Both the position numbers and the translations under genes were made by a program. DNA of 64,000 bases from Spirosoma rigui (GTDB taxonomy: Bacteria > Bacteroidota > Bacteroidia > Cytophagales > Spirosomataceae), in contig NZ_CP020105.1 of NCBI RefSeq assembly GCF_002067135.1, forward strand, positions 1,178,001 to 1,242,000. Direction: 5' to 3'. This document shows positions 46,879-56,027 of this stretch, piece by piece; within the stretch, counting starts at the first letter, position 1; each line of letters begins with the position of its first letter. Under the pieces are notes generated by a model. It was not told the DNA's origin. It saw only the letters and a list, made by a program, of their open reading frames with translations, and made no database searches.

Positions 46879-47330
46879 TACAGTTTGTAAGAACATAGAT
46901 TGTTTGTTAAAAGGGATTGAGAAATTAGCCAATGTTGCCCTGAACGCTGATCTCATGTCGGCATTCACCGCCCACGTACCCTCCAAACTTAGGGGATCAA
47001 CAAGGGGGTTTTTTCGATATCGAATGGCTGTACAAGATTAGCCCAAGGCCCTCAGACCCATGTGCAAATTTCACCCAAATAGATGCACATTTCACCCAAA
47101 CCTTAGGTTAGTTGGGGAAAGAGTAACTAAGAGTATAGAAAGAGAGTCGATATGTTCTATTTCTGACAGAAAGTAAACCTCTATTATGTCCGCTTGACAT
47201 TCAAACAAATGATTAGTTCGTATCATCTGCTTACTGGTCGGAAATGGATAGGGGCACTAGTAAAAGCAAAAAAGCCTGGTCAAATTGACCCAGGCCTTTT
47301 ATAAGCATGTTTCGTAAATACAATCCACTA
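46879..47330. other. Intergenic region upstream of the toxin-like gene
   Basis: About 450 bp with no supportable gene. Long A/T tracts near 47100-47200 could hold the toxin promoter. A terminator for the antirepressor operon lies at its right end. Confidence 0.5.
47268..47300 (-). terminator. Terminator of the antirepressor operon
   Basis: GCCTGG/CCAGGC with inner TCAA/TTGA pairing (one bulge), flanked by A and T tracts. It lies 31 bp past the operon's last stop codon. Confidence 0.7.
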
Positions 47331-48008
47331 TTACTCCTGCGGAATCGTAAACTCGGTCGTCAGTAGCGCATATATCCGCTCCATTTGGCCGTACCGCTCT
47401 GCCATATCCAGCAGGTTCTCAAAGACTGATTTACTCTGCGCCCGTACGTTGAACCCGTAGACAACATGCAAGCGGTACCAGACCCGGCTCCAGACGGTGT
47501 AGTTCACTTCATGCGTTGCCTCAGCATACTGGTTGACGAGCCGGGCCACCCGCGCGCGGGTGGTTTCGGTAGCCATGGGAACGGTGTAAATAGATGGCTC
47601 CATCTGAAGCCGGAACTGCTCGCGCTCCTGCAGCTAGCTGACGATCCGCTCCAGTTCTGTTAACCGGGTTACTAGCTTGGCCTGCCCGGGCATTTGAGAC
47701 GCTTCGCAGTCGAGGAAGTAACTACGTATCTCTTCCCCTTTGTCAGTCCTGGCCAGCATTGACAACCGTTTGGCAAAATCCAGCGTCAGCACGTAGTCAA
47801 CCGATGGCCGCCCACCGGCTGAGGTTTTCGACTCCGGGTCGGAAACCTCCCAGTCAGAACCCTGTAGCGTATAGGGGTTGTTAACGATGTTCTTTTTAGC
47901 CCATCGACCACACTGGGAGTTGTCGAAGCCCAGGAAGTCGTACAGTGCTCGGGCCTATACGACCGGCAGGCCTTGCCCACTGGTCGATACCTCAATAAGC
48001 TCCTTCAA
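47331..48008 (-). pseudogene. Broken phage antirepressor (AntA/Ant-like)
   Basis: Reading leftwards from a TTG at 48008 the frame gives KELIEVSTSGQGLPVV, an amber stop (47955-47957), then ARALYDFLGFDNSQCGRWAKK, later GGRPSVDYVLTLDFAKRLSMLARTDKGEEIRSYFLDCE, which is the AntA/AntB antirepressor pattern. A second amber stop lies at 47634-47636. The C-terminal 90 residues run on in the same frame to 47331. Both stops are single-base changes away from sense codons (Ser TCG and Gln CAG fit). Start TTG overlaps the upstream stop as TTGA. It was probably the last gene of the XRE-controlled operon and is now inactive. Confidence 0.8.
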
Positions 48009-48679
48009 GACGCCTGATCTTCTGATTTATCAACCAGTCGCCGGATACTCGACCAGGTTTCACTAAGCGATGTTAGGAAGCACATAAGTCGCATCACGGA
48101 GAAAGTGTCGTCGAGAGACTTAGACGAAATCTGATAAACGCCTTTGGGGTCTCCCTGCCCATCACTGATCCCATTTACCGACCAGTGAATCCACAATTGA
48201 GACAGGCGATCCATGTGACTCTGCACACCCTCTTCGAGGAAGAAGGCATCAATTGATTCGTGAAGGGTATCGTATTTAGTTTGGAGCGGGGTTTGTCCTA
48301 AGGTCGGCTTGCCTGCCGGATCTGCTGCCGGCAGTGGGCTATCTTCCAGATCTGACTGATCTGCCCTGGGCCTTACCCGGTGCTGATCAGCCATGATCAT
48401 CCGAAGTTGCATCTCACCTTGCAATTCCGAGACTTGCTCAATTTTGTGAAGGTTGCCTAACTGCACTGTGTTGGCGCCATGAGCAGCAATCTCCCCACTG
48501 TTACGCTTGGCGTGTTCCAGCAAGTGCGATTTGTAGTGGGTAAGAGCGTTCATGACAACCTCAAAGTTAGAGTCGCCGTTTTCACCGAACGGCTGTGTAG
48601 TCAAACGCAGATTAACACTGAGGTAGGAAAGAGCCCAGCTGGTAGCCTGGCCATCTGTTGAGATGTTATTCGTTTTCAT
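48005..48679 (-). CDS. Hypothetical element protein
   Basis: A 224-aa cytoplasmic protein I do not recognise. I chose the ATG at 48679 (MKTNNIS), which overlaps the previous gene's stop by 14 bp; the frame continues to a TTG at 48739. A charged, Pro/Ala-rich middle separates two helical halves. Its stop overlaps the start of the antirepressor pseudogene as TTGA, so translation of the three genes was coupled. Position suggests a regulatory or phage-interference role, but nothing in the sequence shows it. Confidence 0.6.
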   Translation of the reverse strand: MKTNNISTDGQATSWALSYLSVNLRLTTQPFGENGDSNFEVVMNALTHYKSHLLEHAKRNSGEIAAHGANTVQLGNLHKIEQVSELQGEMQLRMIMADQHRVRPRADQSDLEDSPLPAADPAGKPTLGQTPLQTKYDTLHESIDAFFLEEGVQSHMDRLSQLWIHWSVNGISDGQGDPKGVYQISSKSLDDTFSVMRLMCFLTSLSETWSSIRRLVDKSEDQAS

Positions 48680-49145
48680 AATATTGGCCGGGCTTAAGGG
48701 TGGGGATAGTGGAACAATCGACTTTTGCGTAGATGCCAAACTTCTTCAAGGTTCCGTCAGGATTCACCCAACACAGGCTTGCCTGGTAGGCGACAATACC
48801 CAGATCAGGAGCTGCCTTTTGCAGATACCCCTTCATATAGATGTACTGGCGTTCTAGGTCCTCGGTAAGGCTAACGTGTGGACTGGTGATGTTGATCTCG
48901 TCCGGTGGGCCCTCAGCATACCATAGGTCAATGTGTAGTATCTGAATCTTTCCCGGTGTGCGAGCGAAGGCCAGTAAGTTACCGGGGTTGAAGGGGAGGG
49001 TGCGCTTACCCTTTTTTCGGGCAGTAGAGTTGGTGGTTTTCTGCCGTTGATCGGTCTTAGAATGGGTTGAGGTTGCGTTTACCGCCGTTAACTCACTTGA
49101 GTTTGCATTAGAACCCCTACCCACGTAGTTTTGCTCCGTGATCAT
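48666..49145 (-). CDS. Hypothetical element protein, operon first gene
   Basis: A 159-aa protein. A Ser/Thr/Lys-rich, probably disordered first 55 residues is followed by a compact domain (IQILHIDLWYAEGPPDEINITSP...LERQYIYMKGYLQKA). No family is recognised. It is the first gene of a three-gene overlapping operon and probably under the XRE regulator, whose GGATATATCC motif lies about 180 bp upstream. Confidence 0.6.
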   Translation of the reverse strand: MITEQNYVGRGSNANSSELTAVNATSTHSKTDQRQKTTNSTARKKGKRTLPFNPGNLLAFARTPGKIQILHIDLWYAEGPPDEINITSPHVSLTEDLERQYIYMKGYLQKAAPDLGIVAYQASLCWVNPDGTLKKFGIYAKVDCSTIPTLKPGQYYENE

Positions 49146-49327
49146 TTGATGTGAGAATTAAATGGTTTACGATAGCCCCTCCGCGAATGTTTCCTAGGCA
49201 CGCAACGGAGGGGCTTAATGTTTTTTGTCTGGTCGCAATTCAAATTATACTGTCCAGCGAGCAACCTCCTCGGTACTATATCGCCTTTTCTAATTCTCAT
49301 TGCCTACACAATAGTAAACTTTTGTAT

Positions 49328-49342
49328 GGATATATCCTAACA
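49328..49342. promoter_or_regulatory. XRE operator candidate 1
   Basis: GGATATATCCTAACA, with the 10-bp palindrome GGATATATCC. It lies between the XRE gene and the three-gene operon and matches a second copy at 49608-49622 at 14 of 15 positions. Confidence 0.55.
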
Positions 49343-49366
49343 GGAGGTGCAAAATATTAAGTCTAT

Positions 49367-49570
49367 CTATAAGTTGATCTTCAGTTCGACACCGAGTGCC
49401 TTCGCCACTTTCTCTAAGGTGTCAACAGTTAAGTTTTGCTTTCCAGTCTCGTATCCGTTGACAGTAGCCCGCCCCACACCAAGCTTGTCACCTAGTTCTT
49501 GTTGAGTTAGGCCAGCCTTCACACGAGCTTCTCGAATCAAGTGACCAACCTTTTGTTTTGCCTCTGACAT
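49367..49570 (-). CDS. XRE-family HTH regulator
   Basis: A 67-aa Cro/CI-type regulator. The helix-turn-helix spans IREARVKAGLTQQELGDKLGVGRATVNGYETGKQNLTVDTLEKVAKALG. I chose the ATG at 49570 since the longer frame (to 49627) would run through the promoter. There is no effector domain, so it is a plain repressor. Matching palindromic motifs flank it, one in its own promoter and one in front of the divergent-in-function operon at 49145. By context it is probably the element's master repressor, as Stl or CI is for other satellites. Confidence 0.85.
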   Translation of the reverse strand: MSEAKQKVGHLIREARVKAGLTQQELGDKLGVGRATVNGYETGKQNLTVDTLEKVAKALGVELKINL

Positions 49571-49607
49571 GGATGTGAGTGTTACTGTGTAAATATAGGG
49601 TATAGAC

Positions 49608-49622
49608 GGATATATCTTAACA
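49608..49622. promoter_or_regulatory. XRE operator candidate 2
   Basis: GGATATATCTTAACA, 38-52 bp upstream of the XRE start codon, in its promoter region. It repeats the motif at 49328 in the same orientation. Confidence 0.55.
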
Positions 49623-49867
49623 AGCAATATCAGCGGTATGGCCTCTAACAGATTAAGATATTAGATCACGAGTGCCACCTATGAAGTGGATAACCTATAT
49701 AATTGCAGCACTAGGCTACGTCGGTTATCAAAGTATTCGCTTCACTTATTTATGAACGTTATAGGCTCTCCTGTATCCCGGAGTGTTTAGTCGCTCTAGG
49801 CACTAATTGCTTTTAACCACTTTTTATCAGTGAGTGAGAGTAGTCTAATCCCTAGCAGTATGTAGAG

Positions 49868-50827
49868 TTAACTTCTTTTTAACTGCTCTTTCATTGCATC
49901 ATACATGCTGTTCCATTTTTCAACTTGTATAATTGCATCATTAACAATGCTATCTCCTGAGAGCATAATATTTATTTCGTTAACTATTTTAGTTTCTAAA
50001 ATATTCACAGTTGTCGAGTAGTGAGTAGCTTGTATTTTATTATATATATAATCAATTTCAGCGGGCTCTAGCACATTTTTCAGAAGCTGTTTTATTCCAT
50101 CATCATCTACCCAAGCTCTAGGTTTACCTTCTTTATAACTCTCAGTAAGTATAAACGACATACGGCCCATTATAGCACCATAAACGAAGCCAAGTTGAGA
50201 TAACTTTAATGATAGAAATGGCCTTAGTTTTACAATATTATCAAAAATAGGATTCTGTAATTTCGACAGCTCTCGATTATTTATCTTCAAAAGGTCTGCA
50301 CCCCAAGCACCTAAACCTTTATCACAATCTAGAATACCCTCTCTAATCTCTTCATCTGTAAAAATGTCGTAAGCCATTGAAACGGAAGTAGGTACCGTGC
50401 TCTTGTATTCTAGAATTAAATGCCATAGTTTCTGAGAAGAATCGATTCTTTTATCTAGTACTTTTTGATAGGCTTGTCCGTGTTGGCCTAAGAGAGTATT
50501 TATGAGGGTATTATTTCTAGTAATATCCCCCTTTAAGTTCTCTATTTCTGAATTAGCATATTTCCGATAATATTCGAGTTCAAGATTGCCATTCTTTTTT
50601 ACGCTTTCTATGTCAATAGTTATAGCCTTCTTTACTATTTCAAGATCTTTAGCTGCTTCCTTTTTGGCTTTTTCTACTTCTAATGCTGTTTCTCTTAGAG
50701 AATTCTGTCTGAATCTTTCTATAATTAGAGAACCAATCCAAGCAGACACACCAGTAGCAATGATAGTACTACTACCAAATAATGTCAATAAATATCCGAT
50801 AGAGAATTTATATATAATTTCCTCCAT
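49868..50827 (-). CDS. Membrane-anchored coiled-coil protein
   Basis: A 319-aa protein. One N-terminal membrane helix (about residues 7-32, IGYLLTLFGSSTIIATGVSAWIG) is followed by a long charged coiled coil (about 38-105) and a helical C-terminal domain. I chose ATG at 50827 rather than the TTG at 50845. No catalytic motif is visible. This architecture occurs in several membrane-linked anti-phage effectors and in scaffold proteins, but no assignment is justified. It is AT-rich like the small gene upstream of it, and both are probably one transcript. Confidence 0.7.
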   Translation of the reverse strand: MEEIIYKFSIGYLLTLFGSSTIIATGVSAWIGSLIIERFRQNSLRETALEVEKAKKEAAKDLEIVKKAITIDIESVKKNGNLELEYYRKYANSEIENLKGDITRNNTLINTLLGQHGQAYQKVLDKRIDSSQKLWHLILEYKSTVPTSVSMAYDIFTDEEIREGILDCDKGLGAWGADLLKINNRELSKLQNPIFDNIVKLRPFLSLKLSQLGFVYGAIMGRMSFILTESYKEGKPRAWVDDDGIKQLLKNVLEPAEIDYIYNKIQATHYSTTVNILETKIVNEINIMLSGDSIVNDAIIQVEKWNSMYDAMKEQLKRS

Positions 50828-50872
50828 ATCATCTATAAGTTTCAATAATTCCTTTCTCTCTAAAAATATTTT

Positions 50873-51166
50873 CTAATTATTGTCTTTTATTGTTTTTAAA
50901 TCAATACCATCATCTCCTGAATAATACACATATATTTTTGTAGGAATCTCATGATCGATTTGAAAGATATCTGTAATTGTAAAGGGTGATGTAGGAAGTT
51001 TCGAGAACCATTTATTTTGCTTTAAGTATGCCGAAAAGTCTAATTCAACTTCGTCGCCAATTTTCGGTTTCTTATCGAAAGTCATAGTTGTCCAACCGAG
51101 GCCAGGTATATTATTACCGTTCTCAGCGGCTTCCTTCGAGGCAAAAAATTCAACGTGTGCTTGCAT
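50873..51166 (-). CDS. Small hypothetical protein
   Basis: A 97-aa protein with a compact beta-rich look (WTTMTFDKKPKIGDEVELDF, then FTITDIFQIDHE). I do not recognise the family. It lies 45 bp upstream of the coiled-coil membrane protein on the same strand, and the two may form a module. Confidence 0.6.
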   Translation of the reverse strand: MQAHVEFFASKEAAENGNNIPGLGWTTMTFDKKPKIGDEVELDFSAYLKQNKWFSKLPTSPFTITDIFQIDHEIPTKIYVYYSGDDGIDLKTIKDNN

Positions 51167-51691
51167 GTGGAGATAGTTAAGACTGTTTCGCTGTAATTTA
51201 ATAAAAACTACGATAAGCTAGGTAAGGCCACAGCAGCATAATCTTTTTCAGGAAACGCTAATCCATATATCACATAATCAAGTTATGGCTTTTTGTAGAC
51301 TTTACGTTGCAGTAAGTATGTGTACTCACATTGCACAAAGTCCATGACATATCCTTGTGATTCAGGATTATAGAAGGTTTGTCACGCATAGTCAGGCTTC
51401 ACTTGATCATGTACGTCATTGGCAAACAGCCAGCGATCGGGGATGCCGTTCGGGTAGGCTTCGCACACGGCTCTAAGCTGACTATGTCAGTATCCTGCGC
51501 ACATCGAGAGTGATGGCAATATGGGTTCCAGCCCCTCAACCTCAATATTCTGTTAGGCATCATTCAATCAAAGCATTTTTGCATACTTGACCTGATACAA
51601 TTAGCCCTATCATTTGCGCTGATAAGAGACAATACTAGAGATCGAGACGCTACGGGGCTGGTTGTGCTTCCATTCTAACCAGATAGAGTAG
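51167..51691. other. Intergenic region with a decayed ORF
   Basis: About 525 bp. The stretch 51382-51468 on the minus strand encodes a fragment CEAYPNGIPDRWLFAND, similar to small phage-element proteins, but it has an in-frame stop just upstream and only a GTG start. The rest shows no gene. Confidence 0.4.
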
Positions 51692-52267
51692 CTAAAATAT
51701 AATAGTCGTACCATCGGGCAGTTTATAGCCCTGCATCTCTTTTGGCTGATTGGCATCACCAGGCAATTGCTTGTAGCGGCCGTGAATCTGAAGCATCTTG
51801 TCGACAGCATCCTTGGCATCGTGTAGTTCAATCTCCGTTTGCAGCTCCTCGATTACCTCACCAGAAGGCGTGGTGCGGGTGGTTTTCTTTTGTTTGACCT
51901 TCTTGAGCAGGTGCCGATTCTCGACAGCATCGACCGAAGTTAATGTTAACTCACCTCGTTTGGTTAAAAATGGCTCCATGCTACCGCGGGCCCATGCAGT
52001 TAGTCGACCGATGCATTCGCCTACCGTCATTCCATGGGCTTCCATGAGCGTCGATAGGGCCGATACTATATAAGGCTTTGTCAGATTTTCGTACCCAATC
52101 TGCTTGGCCGTTTTTGCAGAATAACCAGCTTCTCGGGCCGCGCGTGCTGCGTTTCTGTACTGGCAGTAGTTGATTATAAATGCCTGCTCACGTTCGGTCA
52201 GCGCAGAAGTCTTATCTGCGGGCTCAATGTTGTTATAAGTGGGATTTTGCTCCATCGATGGGGGCAT
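51692..52267 (-). CDS. terS: Phage small terminase subunit
   Basis: A 191-aa protein with the TerS N-terminal DNA-binding pattern: TEREQAFIINYCQYRNAARAAREAGYSAKTAKQIGYENL is the usual terminase-small helix-turn-helix region, followed by an oligomerisation region. In complete phages TerS picks the DNA to be packaged together with TerL. Here it is alone, without TerL, portal or capsid genes. In phage satellites such a lone TerS redirects helper packaging to the satellite genome. An in-frame ATG at 52255 is an alternative start. Confidence 0.85.
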   Translation of the reverse strand: MPPSMEQNPTYNNIEPADKTSALTEREQAFIINYCQYRNAARAAREAGYSAKTAKQIGYENLTKPYIVSALSTLMEAHGMTVGECIGRLTAWARGSMEPFLTKRGELTLTSVDAVENRHLLKKVKQKKTTRTTPSGEVIEELQTEIELHDAKDAVDKMLQIHGRYKQLPGDANQPKEMQGYKLPDGTTIIF

Positions 52268-52312
52268 TATGAGTTTATTAAAAGTACAAAAATGAGTGCA
52301 GAGATTCAGTCT

Positions 52313-53110
52313 TTAATTGAGCCATTTGTCACCCATAGAAGCAAACAGACGTCGGTATGATTGGATCTGGTTAGCGAATCTCTCAGCTACCGGCAGAAGC
52401 TTATCGTAATTAGTTTTATGAGTGCGTGCTATTCCTTCTACCACATCTACCGTACTGCGTAGAGCATTCTCTCTGTAACGGGATCGCTGTAATGCGATGG
52501 CCATTGAAGCGAATGTTTCTCCCTGAATGTATGATAGGGTAGCCGCGGCTTGGACAAGTTCAGCCGAGGGTTGGGGTTCTCCTACTTCCAAACCGCCATC
52601 TTCATGTGTCTCTATCCAATCAAAATGGAGCTTGTCAAGCAATTTTAATTCGAAGTCAATGAATGTTTGCAGGAACGCTTCATCGTTCAAATGCTCAATA
52701 TCAAGCTGAGGTAGCTTCGTCGAAATAGATTGAATCAGCTTATTGTAAGCAGGTGTATGGAGTGCGTACTGATCTGACTGTTCGGTCAATTGTGGCCATA
52801 CACCTTGGCTCTCTGCTGCCAGTACTTCAACTTGATTCCTGCTGTTGTCCTGATTGCTAGGCAGCAAAAGATTACACAGGAGTTTCTTGCCTTTACCCAA
52901 CAGCACAACAGCGGACATCAGAGTAGGTGATTCGGGGGAGACTACGCCTTCATGAGCAATTTGATCACGCTGGTAGCGAATCCATTGTATCGCTAACGCT
53001 TTCAATCTGACATCCACGTAGGCCGTTATGAGGCTACACCACGTCGTCCAGCGGCTGCATTCCTCGGAAAACATTCGGGCAATGAATTGGCGAAAGACTT
53101 GGATGTTCAT
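52313..53110 (-). CDS. Hypothetical protein next to terS
   Basis: A 265-aa, mainly helical protein. I chose the ATG at 53110; the frame continues to a TTG at 53122. No conserved motif is recognised. It lies between the primase and terS, with 45 bp to terS and 71 bp to the primase, so it belongs to the replication and packaging operon. It may be an accessory replication or capsid-remodelling protein (inference only). Confidence 0.6.
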   Translation of the reverse strand: MNIQVFRQFIARMFSEECSRWTTWCSLITAYVDVRLKALAIQWIRYQRDQIAHEGVVSPESPTLMSAVVLLGKGKKLLCNLLLPSNQDNSRNQVEVLAAESQGVWPQLTEQSDQYALHTPAYNKLIQSISTKLPQLDIEHLNDEAFLQTFIDFELKLLDKLHFDWIETHEDGGLEVGEPQPSAELVQAAATLSYIQGETFASMAIALQRSRYRENALRSTVDVVEGIARTHKTNYDKLLPVAERFANQIQSYRRLFASMGDKWLN

Positions 53111-53181
53111 AGTGTTGGTCAAGTTGGTACTAAATAAATGGTAAGGTTTAGTCAGGTTTAACTACTAGCCATAGAGTGCAT

Positions 53182-54537
53182 CTAGCTCAACTTGGCCAGT
53201 TTGAATAGGGGTACAGTATGACTTGGATACATACTGCATGTGGCTATGACATCATTCAAAGCCCGATTTTGACTCGGTACCAGTATCGGAGGAGCATTTT
53301 CGCTCATCTCATCCCATTCGCTGGGGTACATGTCACATGAGTTAACTGGCAACACCTCCCCATAAATGGTTTGGCCATCCATCGTAAGATAAGGCAGGTC
53401 TACTTTTGATATCGGCTGCTGATTCAGCAAGAAGTCGGCTAGATCAAGTCCCGCTTCACGTTGCTCATCAGTAGCTGTTCGTTCTAAATAGTCAGATACT
53501 GTAACGACAAACCCCTTCTCGCCCAACTCATCAGCAATTCGGCTCCATCGGGCATAGGCGCTGCCATCTCCAGAGAGATCCGGAAACAGCACAATCTTCC
53601 TAGAGCATACAGGCATAAGCCGAGCCATGCCCGTCTCGTTAGTGTTGAGGTATGATAAGGCACCGACGGCGAGCCAAATGAACTCCGGGAAGTGGGCGCT
53701 ACATAGAATTGCCGTTTTGGGGGCCTCAACAATAGCGACTGGTTTATGATCTGGCGCATTGCGGAGTTGAGGTAAGCCGAACAGACAAGGGGATCGCTCG
53801 GCATGCTGTTCGTAGGTTGTCAGCCATTCTGGTACCGGAAGCTGCTGAGCCTCCAGCCGACGAATCAGAGCCGAATGAACCCAGCTGGTTTTGGTCATCC
53901 TTTTGCCATCCTGGTTGAAATATTTCACCGTATGCCAGTCATCCCCGAATAGCTTGATCTGGCCACCTCGTTTTCTTCCCTTCTCATCGATGTACCAAAA
54001 GACGCAGGCACCAGGCCAGCGGGATGATGTGCCGATCTGAAAGCGCTGTAGTAGTTCACTTGCTATGCTCTGGCCAAAGCGACGACACAGTAACGTGGCT
54101 AGCTGATTGCGATCGTAATGACCTAGTGATTGTTCAAAGATCTCGTCCGGTATGCAGAAAACCGGATGTTCTATTGACGAGGGGCTGCTGGTGACACTAG
54201 TCTGTGTTGAAGTGCTTATAGGGCGCTTTTTTGTCTTATTATAAGCTTTCGGATTCCACGGCTTCTGCTGATGAGGTGTTGCTCGTGGGTTCTCCTGCTT
54301 CCAGCGCTCAAAGACCTCATCGGCGTAACTGAGTCCGCTCTGCCCGGCTGTGTACGGGCTTTCATGATAGCCACAGTTGCTCTCCCGATCGCACCGGCCG
54401 TATATATGAGGTAGCGGCTCACCAGTGCGCGTATCGACATAACGACTCAGCGTCCTTCTATGCCGAGGGCCACAGTCCGGACAATCGGCTTTGATTGCTT
54501 TCTGGGGCAACTGGTAGCGGTAAGTTGAAGCTTTCAT
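53182..54537 (-). CDS. Zinc-finger/TOPRIM primase-like protein
   Basis: A 451-aa protein. N-terminal zinc ligands Cys19, Cys22, Cys49 and Cys55 form a primase-type zinc finger. A TOPRIM-like domain follows with Glu271 (VEAPKTA) and Asp320/Asp324 (FPDLSGDG) as metal ligands, as in Bacteroidota DUF6371-like element primases. There is no helicase domain, but the RepA-like ATPase gene just upstream would provide one. Together they probably start replication of the excised element. The N-terminal 40-130 region is low complexity. Confidence 0.8.
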   Translation of the reverse strand: MKASTYRYQLPQKAIKADCPDCGPRHRRTLSRYVDTRTGEPLPHIYGRCDRESNCGYHESPYTAGQSGLSYADEVFERWKQENPRATPHQQKPWNPKAYNKTKKRPISTSTQTSVTSSPSSIEHPVFCIPDEIFEQSLGHYDRNQLATLLCRRFGQSIASELLQRFQIGTSSRWPGACVFWYIDEKGRKRGGQIKLFGDDWHTVKYFNQDGKRMTKTSWVHSALIRRLEAQQLPVPEWLTTYEQHAERSPCLFGLPQLRNAPDHKPVAIVEAPKTAILCSAHFPEFIWLAVGALSYLNTNETGMARLMPVCSRKIVLFPDLSGDGSAYARWSRIADELGEKGFVVTVSDYLERTATDEQREAGLDLADFLLNQQPISKVDLPYLTMDGQTIYGEVLPVNSCDMYPSEWDEMSENAPPILVPSQNRALNDVIATCSMYPSHTVPLFKLAKLS

Positions 54538-54663
54538 GGTAAGGGCTTCCGGAAAAGTGGTTTAAACCGGTTTAGGTGGTTTAAACCGGTTTAGCCAACG
54601 TGGTTTAAAAGTGGTTTACCGGTTTACGCACCCCCCCTTATAGGGGGTGCTAAACCACTTTTT

Positions 54664-56025
54664 CTAAACCACTTCAGAAAAGAGGGATTCTGACACATTA
54701 TCTGTGAAATGAGAACTTGATTCCATAGTGTCGCCTTCGACGGGTTCGGTCGCCAATTGACTCATCGAGTAGAGGCCTTTTAGAGATTTTATAACGAGAC
54801 CTTCATCCTGGTAATAGTTCAACAGCTCTTTGGCGGCATTGTCGGAAACTGATTCGCCGAAGTAGCTAGTTGCGCGTTTGAGTCGTTGCCAGGTTGATGC
54901 ATACTTCTCTGGCTGAACACTATCAAACATGCGACGTACCATTAAACGATGCTGAGTTTTGCTGAACTGGTCAGTAATGGATGGTTTTCTTGGCTTCTCA
55001 ATAACGCCATGTGGTTTTCGTTTAGAGGGCCGCTGATCTTGGTCCCAATCTTCAACGATATAGGGTAAACCCTGATCATCGATGGAAAAGGCAAAGGGCT
55101 CAAACTCCTTGTCCCGGCAGTATTCTGCCTTTACAATTGAAATGTCTTTGTTTGCTGGGTCAACCGTCACCGACACCACCGTCTCGGCCTTGTTCTGCAA
55201 TTCGGTGCCGATCGTACCACGAATCTGATCGTTTCCCTTATTCATATGAATGACAGTCAGAATGTGGATTCCCCGTTGCTCCGTCCACCGCAGCAGGTCT
55301 CCTACGCGCTCGGTGGCTTCAGCGTTGTCATTGATATCCTCAACCGTATCCCGGATGCCGTCGATCACAACCAGGCCGAGATTGGGCGTATTATAGATAT
55401 GCCACTGAATGAAGCCCAACCGTTGAGCAGTCGGCAATGACCGGAGAGAATAAACCAGGAGGTGGTCGGGGTTCTCCTGGCCAGCAAGTCGACAGATCCG
55501 CTTAACAACTTTCAAGACATGGTAGCGCCCCTGTTCAGTATCGAAGTACAACACCGTCTGTTTATCGTTGTCAAATGAGCCGGCAAACCGGTTTAGAATG
55601 ACGTCTCGCTTCGAGGCTGCGGCCAGTGCAATTGTCGTGGTGAAGGTTTTACGACTCTTTGCCTTACCGATGATCACTGAGAAATTGCCTATGGTTCCGA
55701 AGGTGCTACTGTGCCCGCTGGATAGCACGGACAAGCAAACAGGAGGAGGTGGTATATCCTCATCAGGCCTCACCCTCAGGCGCTCTGACATTGCAGCGTA
55801 ATCCGGTGGGTCGATTCGCTCATCGCTCTGGACTGGTTTGATATCTACCGCATTGCTCGTCGATATTACCGGTTCAGGTAATTGGTTTAATTGGTTCGCG
55901 ATATCATCAACGTGTTGTTTCAGATCATCAAGCATAGTTCGTTGAGGTACGGAAACGTGCGTAACTTCGTCCTGTAGCATGCCATTTAGGGAGGGGTTCG
56001 GTGATTGTCGGTAGCGCGGCTTCAT
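54664..56025 (-). CDS. RepA-like AAA ATPase (replicative helicase)
   Basis: A 453-aa protein of the RepA/DnaB-like hexameric helicase group found in plasmids and satellites. Walker A reads GKAKSRKT (120-127), a variant with Arg where Gly is usual, Walker B is GLVVIDGIRD, and ITVIHMNKGNDQIRGT is the sensor region. The N-terminal 100 residues look disordered. I chose the ATG at 56025 (MKPRYRQ), 2 bp after the VRR-NUC stop; the longer frame would overlap that gene. With the downstream primase it forms the pri-rep module. Confidence 0.85.
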   Translation of the reverse strand: MKPRYRQSPNPSLNGMLQDEVTHVSVPQRTMLDDLKQHVDDIANQLNQLPEPVISTSNAVDIKPVQSDERIDPPDYAAMSERLRVRPDEDIPPPPVCLSVLSSGHSSTFGTIGNFSVIIGKAKSRKTFTTTIALAAASKRDVILNRFAGSFDNDKQTVLYFDTEQGRYHVLKVVKRICRLAGQENPDHLLVYSLRSLPTAQRLGFIQWHIYNTPNLGLVVIDGIRDTVEDINDNAEATERVGDLLRWTEQRGIHILTVIHMNKGNDQIRGTIGTELQNKAETVVSVTVDPANKDISIVKAEYCRDKEFEPFAFSIDDQGLPYIVEDWDQDQRPSKRKPHGVIEKPRKPSITDQFSKTQHRLMVRRMFDSVQPEKYASTWQRLKRATSYFGESVSDNAAKELLNYYQDEGLVIKSLKGLYSMSQLATEPVEGDTMESSSHFTDNVSESLFSEVV

Positions 56026-56027
56026 CA

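Noticed and set aside
47331..48008. TAG recoding (amber read as amino acid) in the element
   Set aside because: Neighbouring element genes use TAG as a normal stop codon, so two mutations in a dying gene are simpler.
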